DNA of 64,000 nucleotides, from contig CAZHUC010000001.1 in the NCBI GenBank assembly GCA_964535825.1, forward strand, positions 62,001-126,000, in the 5' to 3' direction. Both the position numbers and the translations under genes were made by a program. The notes below the pieces were generated by a model that made no database searches, was not told where the DNA came from, and worked only from the letters and a program-made list of their open reading frames with translations. This DNA comes from CAZAQK01 sp964535825 (GTDB taxonomy: Bacteria > Pseudomonadota > Alphaproteobacteria > Rickettsiales > SXRF01). Shown one piece after another: positions 8,329-16,369 of the stretch (the first letter of the stretch is position 1; every line of letters begins with the position of its first letter).

Positions 8329-8766
8329 ATGTTAGCTGCCATGCAGAAACAATCATATCACCATGCTAGTTGTGTAAGCGTTGATGGCAAGGGGATTTTA
8401 CTCCTTAGCGAATCCGGAGCGGGGAAGTCTGACCTTGCACTCAGGTTGATACATGCCGGGGCAGTGCTGGTTTCGGATGATCAGGTCATTCTGATGCAGA
8501 AAGGCAATACACTGCTTGCTTCACCACCCGAAAAGATCGCAGGTCTTATCGAAGCAAGAGGGATCGGTCTGTTGACCATGCCATACCAGCAGGATATTCC
8601 GCTTGCACTGGTTGTTCAGCTGGTTGAACGAAAAGCAGTTTCACGGCTTCCTGAGCCTGCGTTCTTTGATTGCTTTGGGGTGCAAGTGCCATTATTATCA
8701 CTGCACGCGTTCGACGAATCGGTCTGCGCTAAAATATTTTTGTATCTGGTATCGAACAAGCCATGA
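8329..8766 (+). CDS. hprK: HPr kinase/phosphorylase, short alphaproteobacterial form
   Basis: 145 residues, which is only the catalytic P-loop domain; Firmicute HprK (~310 residues) has an extra N-terminal domain, absent here as usual in alphaproteobacteria. The P-loop is ESGAGKS (residues 28-34), followed by LALRLIHAGAVLVSDDQV with the conserved acidic pair. HprK phosphorylates and dephosphorylates a serine of HPr. ATG 8329 is taken as start, with ATG 8341 an alternative. It overlaps rapZ by ATGA, starting the hprK-rapZ-EIIA-HPr operon. In many relatives a ChvG/ChvI two-component pair precedes it; here an unrelated secreted protein lies upstream on the other strand. Confidence 0.9.
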   Translation: MLAAMQKQSYHHASCVSVDGKGILLLSESGAGKSDLALRLIHAGAVLVSDDQVILMQKGNTLLASPPEKIAGLIEARGIGLLTMPYQQDIPLALVVQLVERKAVSRLPEPAFFDCFGVQVPLLSLHAFDESVCAKIFLYLVSNKP

Positions 8767-9611
8767 AACTTATTCTTGTCACAGGCATGTCAGCCGCAGG
8801 TAAAAGCCTTGCGATCAAGAGCCTTGAAGGCATAGGACACGAGACGCTGGACAGTATCCCGCTGGATTTCCTGCAGGCGATCGCGGGCTCGGCTGCCCAG
8901 AAACGCAGCCTTGCCGTCGGTGTGGATACCAGCAGCGATGAGTTCTCGGTAGAAAAATTCATCAGGGTCATTGAGCCTATCCGCAAAAACCCTGCGATCG
9001 ATTTCAAGCTGGTATTCCTTGATTGTGATGACCATGTACTGAGCCGCCGTCTGTCGGCGGAGGGGCGCGGCCATCCTCTGTTGCCTGACCGCGCTATCAT
9101 GGATGGTATCAGGCATGAACGTGAAATGATAACGCCGCTGCGCGATATGGCCGATCTGGTCATAGACAGTAGCGAACATGAGGGTATGGAATTCCGCCAT
9201 TTCTTTGCGTCGCATTTCGGCAGGGAGAAGCAGAAGCGTTCGGTGGTGGTTACTTCCTTCTCATTCAGGCGTGGTGTGCCGCGTGAGGCGGATTTCCTGT
9301 TCGATGTGCGCTTCCTGAAGAACCCGCACTATGATGCAGATCTCACCGCACTCACTGGTAAGGATGAAAGGGTAGGCAATTACATCGAGACCGATGCAGA
9401 CTATCAGGAGTTCTTTGCGCGACTTACCGCATTCCTGCAATCGGTGATGCCGCGGCATATCAACCGTGAGCGTGCCAACCGGCATATCATCACGGTGGCT
9501 GTTGGCTGCACAGGTGGCCGCCATCGTTCAGTGTTCGTCACCGAAAGACTTGGTGATTTTATGAATAAACAAGGTTACGAAGTGACCGTGCGTCACAGGG
9601 ATGTCATATGA
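8763..9611 (+). CDS. rapZ: RapZ/YvcJ-family nucleotide-binding protein
   Basis: 282 residues. The N-terminal P-loop is GMSAAGKS (residues 8-15), followed by ALE-like GHETLDSIP; the C-terminal domain carries the family signature GCTGGRHRSV and closes with VTVRHRDV. In E. coli RapZ is an RNase E adapter controlling amino-sugar synthesis through small RNAs, and in Bacillus YvcJ is a GTPase; the alphaproteobacterial role is less known. The first gene overlap (hprK) and last one (EIIA-Man) are both ATGA, so translation is coupled with PTS components, in keeping with rapZ lying beside npr in E. coli. Confidence 0.93.
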   Translation: MKLILVTGMSAAGKSLAIKSLEGIGHETLDSIPLDFLQAIAGSAAQKRSLAVGVDTSSDEFSVEKFIRVIEPIRKNPAIDFKLVFLDCDDHVLSRRLSAEGRGHPLLPDRAIMDGIRHEREMITPLRDMADLVIDSSEHEGMEFRHFFASHFGREKQKRSVVVTSFSFRRGVPREADFLFDVRFLKNPHYDADLTALTGKDERVGNYIETDADYQEFFARLTAFLQSVMPRHINRERANRHIITVAVGCTGGRHRSVFVTERLGDFMNKQGYEVTVRHRDVI

Positions 9612-10018
9612 TAGGTCTGGTGGTTGTATCTCATGGAAAACTGGCTGAAGCGTTCGTAACGGTGACCGAACATGTGGTCGGGAAACAGGAGCGCATCAAG
9701 GCCGTTGGTATCGAGCCGGAGGATGACGCTGAAAAAGCTCGCCAGCGTATTCTGGAAGCCATCAAGGAAGTAGATGCAGGGAAAGGCGTCGTGGTGCTTA
9801 CCGACATGTTCGGTGGTACGCCGTCGAATCTTGCTATCTCTGTAATGAAAGAAGGTGGTGTTGAAGTGATCGCCGGTGTGAACCTGCCAATGATGATAAA
9901 ACTCGCCAGCGTGCGTTCCTCAATGAATCTGCAGGATGCCGTCAACCAGGCACAGGATGCTGCGCGCAAATATATCAACGTGGCAGGAAATTTCCTTGCT
10001 GGTAAAGGTGCGGCGTGA
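9608..10018 (+). CDS. PTS EIIA component, mannose family (regulatory)
   Basis: 136 residues. Mannose-type EIIA fold with the active histidine H9 in VVVSHGKLAEAF and the motif LTDMFGGTPSN. In this genomic context such proteins act as phosphate acceptors from HPr in a regulatory PTS, since no EIIB/EIIC permease genes are linked. Gene overlaps on both sides (ATGA with rapZ, GTGA with HPr) couple it to the operon. A sugar-transport role cannot be excluded from this window alone. Confidence 0.9.
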   Translation: MIGLVVVSHGKLAEAFVTVTEHVVGKQERIKAVGIEPEDDAEKARQRILEAIKEVDAGKGVVVLTDMFGGTPSNLAISVMKEGGVEVIAGVNLPMMIKLASVRSSMNLQDAVNQAQDAARKYINVAGNFLAGKGAA

Positions 10019-10299
10019 GCCACACGGTCACGGTTACAATAAGTAATAAAAAAGGGCTGCATGCCCGTCCGGCGGCAAAATTTGTACGCACGGTGGAAAG
10101 TTTCGATGCTGAGGTCAGAGTGGCGAAATCGGGTGATCCCGAGTTGCCGCAGGTGATAGGCACATCCATTCTGGGGCTTATGATGCTTGGCGCTGATAAG
10201 GGCACAGAGCTTGTATTGTCAGCACAGGGTGCGCAGGCGGCCGATGTGCTTTCTGCATTGGAAGAATTGATTACGAACAGGTTTGGTGAATCAGAATAG
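10015..10299 (+). CDS. HPr-family phosphocarrier protein
   Basis: 94 residues, GTG start overlapping the EIIA stop (GTGA). H16 in KKGLHARPAAKF is the residue phosphorylated by Enzyme I. S51 in GTSILGLMMLGA corresponds to the serine modified by HPr kinase, consistent with hprK three genes upstream. HPr links Enzyme I to EIIA-Man and PtsN, both encoded here. No Enzyme I gene is in the window, so the top of the phosphorelay must be elsewhere. The gene ends 12 bases before acs. Confidence 0.93.
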   Translation: MSHTVTVTISNKKGLHARPAAKFVRTVESFDAEVRVAKSGDPELPQVIGTSILGLMMLGADKGTELVLSAQGAQAADVLSALEELITNRFGESE

Positions 10300-10311
10300 C
10301 TGGAGGTTTTT

Positions 10312-12246
10312 ATGACGAATGAAAACATATTCCCCATATCACCCGAATGGAAAAAGCATGCCCATATCACCAAAGAGAAATACGAGGCGATGTATAAGCA
10401 ATCGCTCGAAAAACCCGAGGATTTCTGGGCCTCTCAGGCCGAGCACTTTACATGGCATAAAAAGTGGAGCAAGGTGAAGAACACAAGTTTTACTTCACCG
10501 GTTTCCATCAAATGGTTTGAGGATGCGAAGCTGAACATTACAGAAAATTGTCTGGACAGGCATCTGAAAGAGCGTGCAAACCAGACCGCTATTATCTGGG
10601 AAGGCGATAATCCGGACGAATCCAAACACATCACTTACAAAGAGCTGCATGAGCAGGTCTGCAAACTTGCCAATGTACTGAAGGATATTGGTATCAAGAA
10701 AGGTGACCGCGTCAGCATTTATTTGCCGATGATCCCAGAGGCGGCAATTTCCATGCTGGCTTGCGCGCGCATTGGTGCGGTGCATTCCGTGGTGTTCGGC
10801 GGATTCTCATCCGATGCGTTGAAAGGCCGCATTGAGGATTGCGGCAGTAAATTGCTTATCACGGCAGATGAAGGCTTGCGCGGTGGCAAGAAAGTACCGC
10901 TTAAGACCAATGCAGACGAAGCGGTGAAATCAACCAAATGCATTGAGCATGTGCTGGTGGTAAAACGCACCGGAACGCCGGTGGCGTGGGGCAAGCATGA
11001 CCGCTGGTATCACGAGGAAATGGCGAAAGCATCCGCTGACTGCAAGCCGGAAAGCATTGATGCAGAAGATCCGCTGTTCATTCTTTATACCTCTGGCTCA
11101 ACCGGAAAACCGAAAGGCGTATTGCACACCACAGCGGGTTACATGGTGTGGGCGCAGATGACGCATAAATACACGTTCGATTACCATGACGGCGATATTT
11201 TCTGGTGCACGGCAGATGTGGGCTGGGTGACGGGGCATACCTACATTGTGTATGGGCCTTTGCTGAATGGCGCTATCACGTTGATGTTCGAAGGTGTACC
11301 GAACTATCCGGATACGTCACGTTTCTGGCAGGTGGTGGATAAGCACAAGGTGAATATCTTCCATACTGCGCCAACGGCTATTCGCGCGTTGATGCGTGAT
11401 GGTAATGCACCGGTACAGAAAACATCACGCAAATCACTGCGCCTGTTGGGTAGTGTGGGTGAGCCCATTAATCCTGAAGCATGGCTGTGGTATCACCGCG
11501 TGGTGGGTGAGGGGCGTTGCCCCATTGTGGATACATGGTGGCAGACGGAAACCGGTGGCCATATGATCGCGCCTATGCCGGGTGCTATGGCACTTAAGCC
11601 GGGCTCGGCGACATTGCCGTTCTTTGGCATCAAGCCGATGATAGTGGATAATGCAGGAAAAGAACTGACCGGTGCGTGTGAAGGCATTCTCTGCATCGCT
11701 GATTCATGGCCGGGACAGATGCGTACCGTGTTCGGTGACCATAAGCGTTTTGAGGAAACCTACTTCTCGCAATATAAAGGACTGTATTTCACGGGTGATG
11801 GTGCGAAGCGAGACGCGGATGGCTATTACTGGATAACTGGCCGCATTGATGACGTGCTCAATGTCTCTGGCCACCGTATCGGCACAGCTGAAGTAGAAAG
11901 CGCGCTGGTAGGGCATGACAACGTGACAGAAGCGGCAGTGGTCGGTTACCCGCACGATATTAAAGGGCAGGGGATTTATTGCTATGTCACGCTGGCGGCA
12001 GGTGTGCAGCATACACCAGAAATAGAAAAAGACTTGAAGAACTGGGTGCGCCGTGAGATAGGGCCGATAGCCACACCGGATGTGATACATTTCACACCAG
12101 CACTACCCAAGACGCGCTCCGGCAAGATCATGCGGCGTATCTTGCGCAAGATCGCAGAGAACGACACCTCGAACCTCGGGGATATTTCGACGTTGCTCAA
12201 TCCTGAGATCGTCGACGAGCTCATCAAAAGCAGAAAAGCCGCATAA
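10312..12246 (+). CDS. acs: Acetyl-CoA synthetase
   Basis: 644 residues, full length for AMP-forming acetyl-CoA synthetase, which activates acetate to acetyl-AMP and then acetyl-CoA. The AMP-binding P-loop YTSGSTGKPKG lies near residue 260, WWQTETGG further on, and the C-terminal PKTRSGKIMRR holds K605, the lysine whose acetylation controls the enzyme in other bacteria. A strong GGAGG Shine-Dalgarno precedes the ATG. It lies 12 bases behind HPr and could be read from that operon. A strong intrinsic terminator follows. No acetate permease (actP) is adjacent. Confidence 0.96.
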   Translation: MTNENIFPISPEWKKHAHITKEKYEAMYKQSLEKPEDFWASQAEHFTWHKKWSKVKNTSFTSPVSIKWFEDAKLNITENCLDRHLKERANQTAIIWEGDNPDESKHITYKELHEQVCKLANVLKDIGIKKGDRVSIYLPMIPEAAISMLACARIGAVHSVVFGGFSSDALKGRIEDCGSKLLITADEGLRGGKKVPLKTNADEAVKSTKCIEHVLVVKRTGTPVAWGKHDRWYHEEMAKASADCKPESIDAEDPLFILYTSGSTGKPKGVLHTTAGYMVWAQMTHKYTFDYHDGDIFWCTADVGWVTGHTYIVYGPLLNGAITLMFEGVPNYPDTSRFWQVVDKHKVNIFHTAPTAIRALMRDGNAPVQKTSRKSLRLLGSVGEPINPEAWLWYHRVVGEGRCPIVDTWWQTETGGHMIAPMPGAMALKPGSATLPFFGIKPMIVDNAGKELTGACEGILCIADSWPGQMRTVFGDHKRFEETYFSQYKGLYFTGDGAKRDADGYYWITGRIDDVLNVSGHRIGTAEVESALVGHDNVTEAAVVGYPHDIKGQGIYCYVTLAAGVQHTPEIEKDLKNWVRREIGPIATPDVIHFTPALPKTRSGKIMRRILRKIAENDTSNLGDISTLLNPEIVDELIKSRKAA

Positions 12247-12278
12247 AAAAACCGCCCGTTCTAGCGGGCGGTTTTTGT
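12245..12278. terminator. Bidirectional intrinsic terminator between acs and the 12293 gene
   Basis: A G+C-rich stem CCGCCCG / CGGGCGG with loop TTCTAG is flanked by an A-run on the left and a T-run on the right, so it can terminate acs on the plus strand and the convergent unknown gene on the minus strand. Confidence 0.92.
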
Positions 12279-12292
12279 AATGTACGGTGCTT

Positions 12293-14242
12293 CTAGCGGC
12301 CGCCCTTTTCCTTTGTTGGTGCAGGGCCAGTGCTGCCTGCAAGAGGTCCGCCCACATCAGTAGGCACTTTAGGACCTTCTGTCGCAGGTGGGAGCGTTAC
12401 ATAATCCCTAGGATTTACAAAATCCGCCAGAGGAGATTTCTTTGCAGGATCTTCCACATAGTTCACAGGATTTTCCCTGTTCTCTGTGGCTGAACGTGTA
12501 CGTTCTGCGGCAACTTCGTCAGAAGCGCGTACACCATTGATAGCAATGTCCATATTCTTGGCAAAAACTTTCGCTTCCAGCTTATCAAGAGTTTCAGACT
12601 TGAGCGTACCAGTAACGGCCGAAATACGTTCCTCAGCAGACTTGTTGAGGAATTCCGGGTCTTTGTACTTATTGGCAATTTCATCTGCCATCACCGAAGC
12701 TTCGACCTCAGTTGCACCAAGTGCTTTGAGTTTATTGTTGAATTTGCCCCTGATGATAGCGGATTTATTGTCATTCACTGCTAATGTATCCGACATATCT
12801 TTGATCTCAGACATATCAGCCTGTGCACGGGCAGTGATTTTACGCGTAGCAGCTTCTACGATATCTTTCTTGCCGTTTTTCACATCGCCTGACATTGGGG
12901 CAACCGCGTTACCTTCCAATACCTGCAGGTTCTTCAGCCTGTCATCCGGCAGGGCGGTTTCGATCGGCTTTTCATTCGTGTCAAGTACATACTCATTCTT
13001 ACTATCTTTGAAGAGAGCCTTTTCGAAAACAACATTCTTGCCATCGTCGCTCATACGTCCTTGCAATTCTATATTTGCATTAACGTCCTTATCGCCAACT
13101 TTGATGGTGGTTGCACCAAGATCTGCCGTTGCCGATTTATCTGCAGCAACTTGCAGCTTAAGAGGTTCAGGAGCTGCGTATGCATCTCTTGCTCGTACAC
13201 CTGCATCACGCGCATTTTGAAGCGACTGTCCGCCCATCTCGACCGTTCCATCTTTAGTGATGGTCAGGCTTGTATAGGACTTTCCTGAGTCAGGCGACAA
13301 ACGCCCATTCGGCAACATACTGGTGGTCTCAGAGATATTAAAGTTAGCACCGTCGGCAGAAGCTTTGCCTTTAACAAGGCCAGTGATCTTTCCTTCATTA
13401 TCCTGCAGGCGGATGGTGATGTCCTGCGGTGAGTCACTGTATGTGAACTTGCCATCCTTATCCTGTCCGGAGAGGTATTTCTTTACACCGTTTTCTTCTT
13501 TTACCAGCTGTACTTTTTCGCCTTCTTTTACGTCGATGGCGTTTTCCGGGCCGGGTGCACCGTCTTTTTTCAGCGACTGGCCGCGACCTTTTTCCTGTTC
13601 TTGGCCTTCACCCTTACCCATCATTTTGTTGGCAGCACCGTTCTTATCCAGCATCGAGCCGATCAGCGCAAATGCGAGCAAGCCAAGGATCAGGCCAAGT
13701 ATGCCACCGCCCATGGCAGCGCCGATAAGGCCAGCCATTAAACCAGCAGCAAGGCCACCCTGGTTATCGCCTAACCAGTTCATGAAGCCGCCGCCTTCAC
13801 CACGACCAGCATCGGTCTTGCCACGGCCATCGCCTTCGCCACGACCAGCATCGGTTGGACCGCGTCCGTCATTGACAGGTGGAGTTTCACCGGCTCCTGC
13901 TGCAGCTGCGGCGGCAGGTTCTTGCGGAATGCCCAGGGCTTTCGCAAGTTGACTGCGCACTTTTTCATCTTTTGTCATGGCATCAAGGCTGTCGCCATCT
14001 GCCCATATGTTGCTCTCGCCAGACATTCTGCCCGTGATCGGCTTGCTAAGGCCGATGCTGTAGGATTTGCCATCTTTCTCAATAAGGAGTTTGTCCTGCT
14101 TGGTGTCATACTCCTTGTCAACACTACCCATCAGGTATGCTTTCGCATCGGCCGGGATACCGAGAACCTGTCTTTGTTCCGCAGGAAGTTGCGATTTTAC
14201 CGTATCGCCTTCTTTTTTAGTGGATAAATGTTTCTCGCCCAT
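12293..14242 (-). CDS. Unknown protein with glycine-rich hydrophobic core
   Basis: 649 residues; not recognised. No signal peptide. Residues 1-105 are hydrophilic with LPAEQRQVLGIPADAKAYLMG; 108-152 is low complexity (poly-Ala, then a 13-residue repeat with TDAGRGEG twice); 162-197 is a strongly hydrophobic Gly/Leu/Ala segment (GLAAGLMAGLIGAAMGGG... LLAFALIG) able to form one hairpin or two helices; then a long charged region with beta-like repeats (VKEGEKVQLVKEENG, TSLTITKDGTVEMGG) and a Pro-rich tail. The next gene upstream on the same strand (14432-15259) has a similar layout: hydrophilic N-part, glycine-rich hydrophobic block, Pro/Gln tail. The two may form a module. Structural, membrane-remodelling or secreted effector roles are all open. 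Confidence 0.75.
   Translation of the reverse strand: MGEKHLSTKKEGDTVKSQLPAEQRQVLGIPADAKAYLMGSVDKEYDTKQDKLLIEKDGKSYSIGLSKPITGRMSGESNIWADGDSLDAMTKDEKVRSQLAKALGIPQEPAAAAAAGAGETPPVNDGRGPTDAGRGEGDGRGKTDAGRGEGGGFMNWLGDNQGGLAAGLMAGLIGAAMGGGILGLILGLLAFALIGSMLDKNGAANKMMGKGEGQEQEKGRGQSLKKDGAPGPENAIDVKEGEKVQLVKEENGVKKYLSGQDKDGKFTYSDSPQDITIRLQDNEGKITGLVKGKASADGANFNISETTSMLPNGRLSPDSGKSYTSLTITKDGTVEMGGQSLQNARDAGVRARDAYAAPEPLKLQVAADKSATADLGATTIKVGDKDVNANIELQGRMSDDGKNVVFEKALFKDSKNEYVLDTNEKPIETALPDDRLKNLQVLEGNAVAPMSGDVKNGKKDIVEAATRKITARAQADMSEIKDMSDTLAVNDNKSAIIRGKFNNKLKALGATEVEASVMADEIANKYKDPEFLNKSAEERISAVTGTLKSETLDKLEAKVFAKNMDIAINGVRASDEVAAERTRSATENRENPVNYVEDPAKKSPLADFVNPRDYVTLPPATEGPKVPTDVGGPLAGSTGPAPTKEKGGR
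13794..13855. repeat. Two 23-bp direct repeats inside the 649-residue gene
   Basis: Copies at 13794-13816 and 13833-13855 differ at one base and are spaced by 39 bp, i.e. 13 codons in frame; they encode the duplicated TDAGRGEG unit. A recent in-frame duplication, likely variable in length between strains. Confidence 0.85.
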
Positions 14243-14353
14243 ATTAGTGCTCTCTGCTGATAATAAAGAGTTTCAATTAGTCCCAGTATGCCATAGGTTT
14301 AATGTGTACTGCGTGAAGCTTTTATGACATCGCGAAAAAATACTGTAATCCAA

Positions 14354-14397
14354 ATATGTTAATTATGTTACAATGCCGTAACAGGTATCTAACATAT
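14354..14397. promoter_or_regulatory. Nested inverted repeat upstream of the 649-residue gene
   Basis: An outer pair ATATGTTA (14354-14361) and TAACATAT (14390-14397) encloses a perfect inner pair TGTTAC (14366-14371) and GTAACA (14378-14383) with a 6-base loop. It lies in the 189-base gap 14243-14431, about 110-155 bases before the start of the minus-strand gene. The lack of a following T-run argues against a terminator; a dimeric regulator's double operator or a leader RNA hairpin is possible. Confidence 0.45.
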
Positions 14398-14431
14398 TGT
14401 TTTTAATCTGAAAAGCCAATGTTTGGAGCGT

Positions 14432-15259
14432 TTATAATGTAGGGGCATTGCCCTTGCCGGGCACTTTTGGCGGCACGCCAACGGGTGGTTTATCACCGGT
14501 AGGCGGGTTCTGCAGCGCATCGCGTGCCTGTTCTTTGACTTCGGGTGTCAGTGGCCCTTGCGGCTTTTCTTGCTGCTGTTCGGGTTTTTGTGTCTGTTCA
14601 GGTGCGCGCGCAGGGGTGTTTTCAGGCGTTTCCGAGTGTGTGGTAACGAGGTTCGAGACGCCATCCACCGCCTTATTACCAAGCCATGCGCCGAGGAAAG
14701 CAGCGCCAATCGTCATGAGGGCAGGCATCAGACCATTAAATAATCCGGCACCAAGCTGTGTGGCCATGAAGCCACCGACCAGCAGGCCAACAAGTCCGCC
14801 CCACTGCATGCCGCCTTTGTTCTTGTCATAGATCTGGCTGGCGGCTGCGCTGAATATGCTTGGGCCCTGCATTTTCTTATGCAGTGCGCTCCACGCTTCT
14901 TTGCCTTCCGCACCATATTTTGGCAGTTTATTGTGCACAAACCCCTTCATGAATTCGCGGTGTTCTTTTGCTGTCTCGCGCTCAAGCTCACTACGATTCG
15001 GGGTATAGCCATCTGCTTTTGCAGCAGCCAATATTTTCTTTACTTCAGCCTCGCGTTTGGTTGCGGCGTTCAGGTAGTCCTGCATGTATTCTGTGTATAC
15101 GCGCGTATCAAGATCAGGGCGTTCCTTCGCCACTTCAAACATGCTCTCTTTCAGTCTCATGTAATTGTGCTGATTTACGCGCGACAAACCATTAACCAGA
15201 TTCTCGTTCGCTGGTCTTTGAACCGTACCGCTTAGTGGTTTGTTGTCGTCAGGAGGCAT
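14432..15259 (-). CDS. Unknown protein with glycine-rich hydrophobic segment
   Basis: 275 residues; not recognised. Residues 1-130 are hydrophilic and probably helical (repeated Lys/Glu/Arg with NQHNYMRLKESMFEVAKERP), 152-200 is a hydrophobic Gly-rich block (GGLVGLLVGGFMATQLGAG ... LMTIGAAFLGAWLG) long enough for two membrane helices, and 205-275 is Pro/Gln/Glu-rich and disordered. No signal peptide. The overall layout resembles the 649-residue product downstream on the same strand, though sequence similarity is confined to composition. Co-transcription is possible but the 189-base gap with a dyad suggests separate control. Confidence 0.7.
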   Translation of the reverse strand: MPPDDNKPLSGTVQRPANENLVNGLSRVNQHNYMRLKESMFEVAKERPDLDTRVYTEYMQDYLNAATKREAEVKKILAAAKADGYTPNRSELERETAKEHREFMKGFVHNKLPKYGAEGKEAWSALHKKMQGPSIFSAAASQIYDKNKGGMQWGGLVGLLVGGFMATQLGAGLFNGLMPALMTIGAAFLGAWLGNKAVDGVSNLVTTHSETPENTPARAPEQTQKPEQQQEKPQGPLTPEVKEQARDALQNPPTGDKPPVGVPPKVPGKGNAPTL

Positions 15260-15360
15260 AGGCCCTAACTTATCCCAAAATAGTTTACTCTAAGGTAAAG
15301 AATAGGGCATTTGCTGGCACTTCAACAAGTTAAGATTACATGACAGCTAGAAAATCGCTG

Positions 15361-15879
15361 TCAGGCCGGAGGTGCTTTTAACACGCAGGAACACCACTGG
15401 CTGGTGTTAAATTCTTCAATAATTTCAAACCCTAAAGAGGTATATGACCGTTTTGTGTCAGTGACTAGCCAGGGCAGCATACCACTTAAAATAGCATATC
15501 CTTCTGGTTTTACATGTTTTTTTATATCTACAGCCATCTCGATCAGCCATTGGTCGAGCATATTGGCAATGATAAGGCCGTAAGGCGCATGTTTGGCTAT
15601 GGCAGGGTGCGCAAATCGGTCACTTCTATGAATATGTATTTTCTCCTGCAACTTATGATCGATAGCGTTTTCGGTGGCATCCTTCACTGCGGCATCGGAA
15701 ATATCGATGGCTACTACCTCGGCGTCCCATATTTGCGCACAAACGATGGATAGGAGGCCATTTCCGCAGCCAATATCCAGTACTTTATCGCATTGAGCCT
15801 TGCCATGCAGTGCGTGCAGGCAGTCCAGGGCTAATTCTGTACTGGGGTGGAGATTCTCGGGGTTGATCGCAAAATGCAT
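15361..15879 (-). CDS. Class I SAM-dependent methyltransferase, PrmA-like
   Basis: 172 residues. Motif I VLDIGCGNG (residues 33-41), acidic AIDIS (57-61) and IIANML (103-108) in the N(P)xx position are typical of the PrmA-type protein methyltransferase fold. PrmA (ribosomal protein L11 methyltransferase) has an extra N-terminal substrate domain of ~90 residues, absent here, so this is a stand-alone catalytic domain and the substrate is not known. The gene is divergent from divK and upstream of the two glycine-rich protein genes on the same strand. Confidence 0.7.
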   Translation of the reverse strand: MHFAINPENLHPSTELALDCLHALHGKAQCDKVLDIGCGNGLLSIVCAQIWDAEVVAIDISDAAVKDATENAIDHKLQEKIHIHRSDRFAHPAIAKHAPYGLIIANMLDQWLIEMAVDIKKHVKPEGYAILSGMLPWLVTDTKRSYTSLGFEIIEEFNTSQWCSCVLKAPPA

Positions 15880-15985
15880 GGCCGCAGGGTAACATATTAA
15901 TTTTGCTAGGGGTAAATACTATTTTAAGAATTGCCCCGTTAAAATGCCTGCACAGTAAGAATCTACAAAAACAACCGCACGGCGC

Positions 15986-16369
15986 ATGAAAAAACGCATT
16001 CTCATTGTTGAAGACAACGACCTGAATTTGAAGTTGTTTCGCGATCTGCTAAACGCGCACGGCTACGAAACCATCGAGACCAAGGAAGGTATGGAGGCAA
16101 TAACGCTTACGCGTTCTGAACGGCCGGATCTTATCCTCATGGATATCCAGCTGCCGGAAATTTCCGGCCTTGATGTAACGCGCCGTATCAAATCAGATGA
16201 AACGGTGCGTGCCATTCCGATCGTTGCGGTGACGGCGTTTGCTATGAAAGACGATGAAGAAAAGATTCTCGCGGCTGGCTGCGAGGCCTATATTTCCAAG
16301 CCGATCTCGATCATGCCATTCCTGAATACAGTGCGTCGTTTCTTAGGTGAAGAAGAGGTGGCGCAATGA
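15986..16369 (+). CDS. divK: Single-domain response regulator DivK
   Basis: 127 residues, receiver domain only. Phospho-acceptor D53 in LILMDIQLP, acidic pair E9/D10 (VEDND), and the conserved Lys in AYISKPIS. The sequence RILIVEDNDLNLKLFRDLL and the overlap (ATGA) with pleD identify DivK, which in Caulobacter is phosphorylated by PleC/DivJ and feeds through DivL-CckA to CtrA to set cell-cycle progression and polarity. The kinases are not in the window. Confidence 0.92.
   Translation: MKKRILIVEDNDLNLKLFRDLLNAHGYETIETKEGMEAITLTRSERPDLILMDIQLPEISGLDVTRRIKSDETVRAIPIVAVTAFAMKDDEEKILAAGCEAYISKPISIMPFLNTVRRFLGEEEVAQ

Noticed and set aside
12486..13952. Two long plus-strand frames (244 and 209 codons) across the 649-residue gene
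   Set aside because: They are antisense shadows: Ser/Leu- and Pro/Ser-rich, without ribosome-binding sites or family motifs, while the minus-strand frame is continuous and has a coherent domain layout.
15311..15335. Possible sigma-54 promoter (TGGCAC) before the 14432-15259 gene
   Set aside because: The TGGCAC is on the wrong strand for that gene, and the GC of the -12 element is missing at the right spacing.
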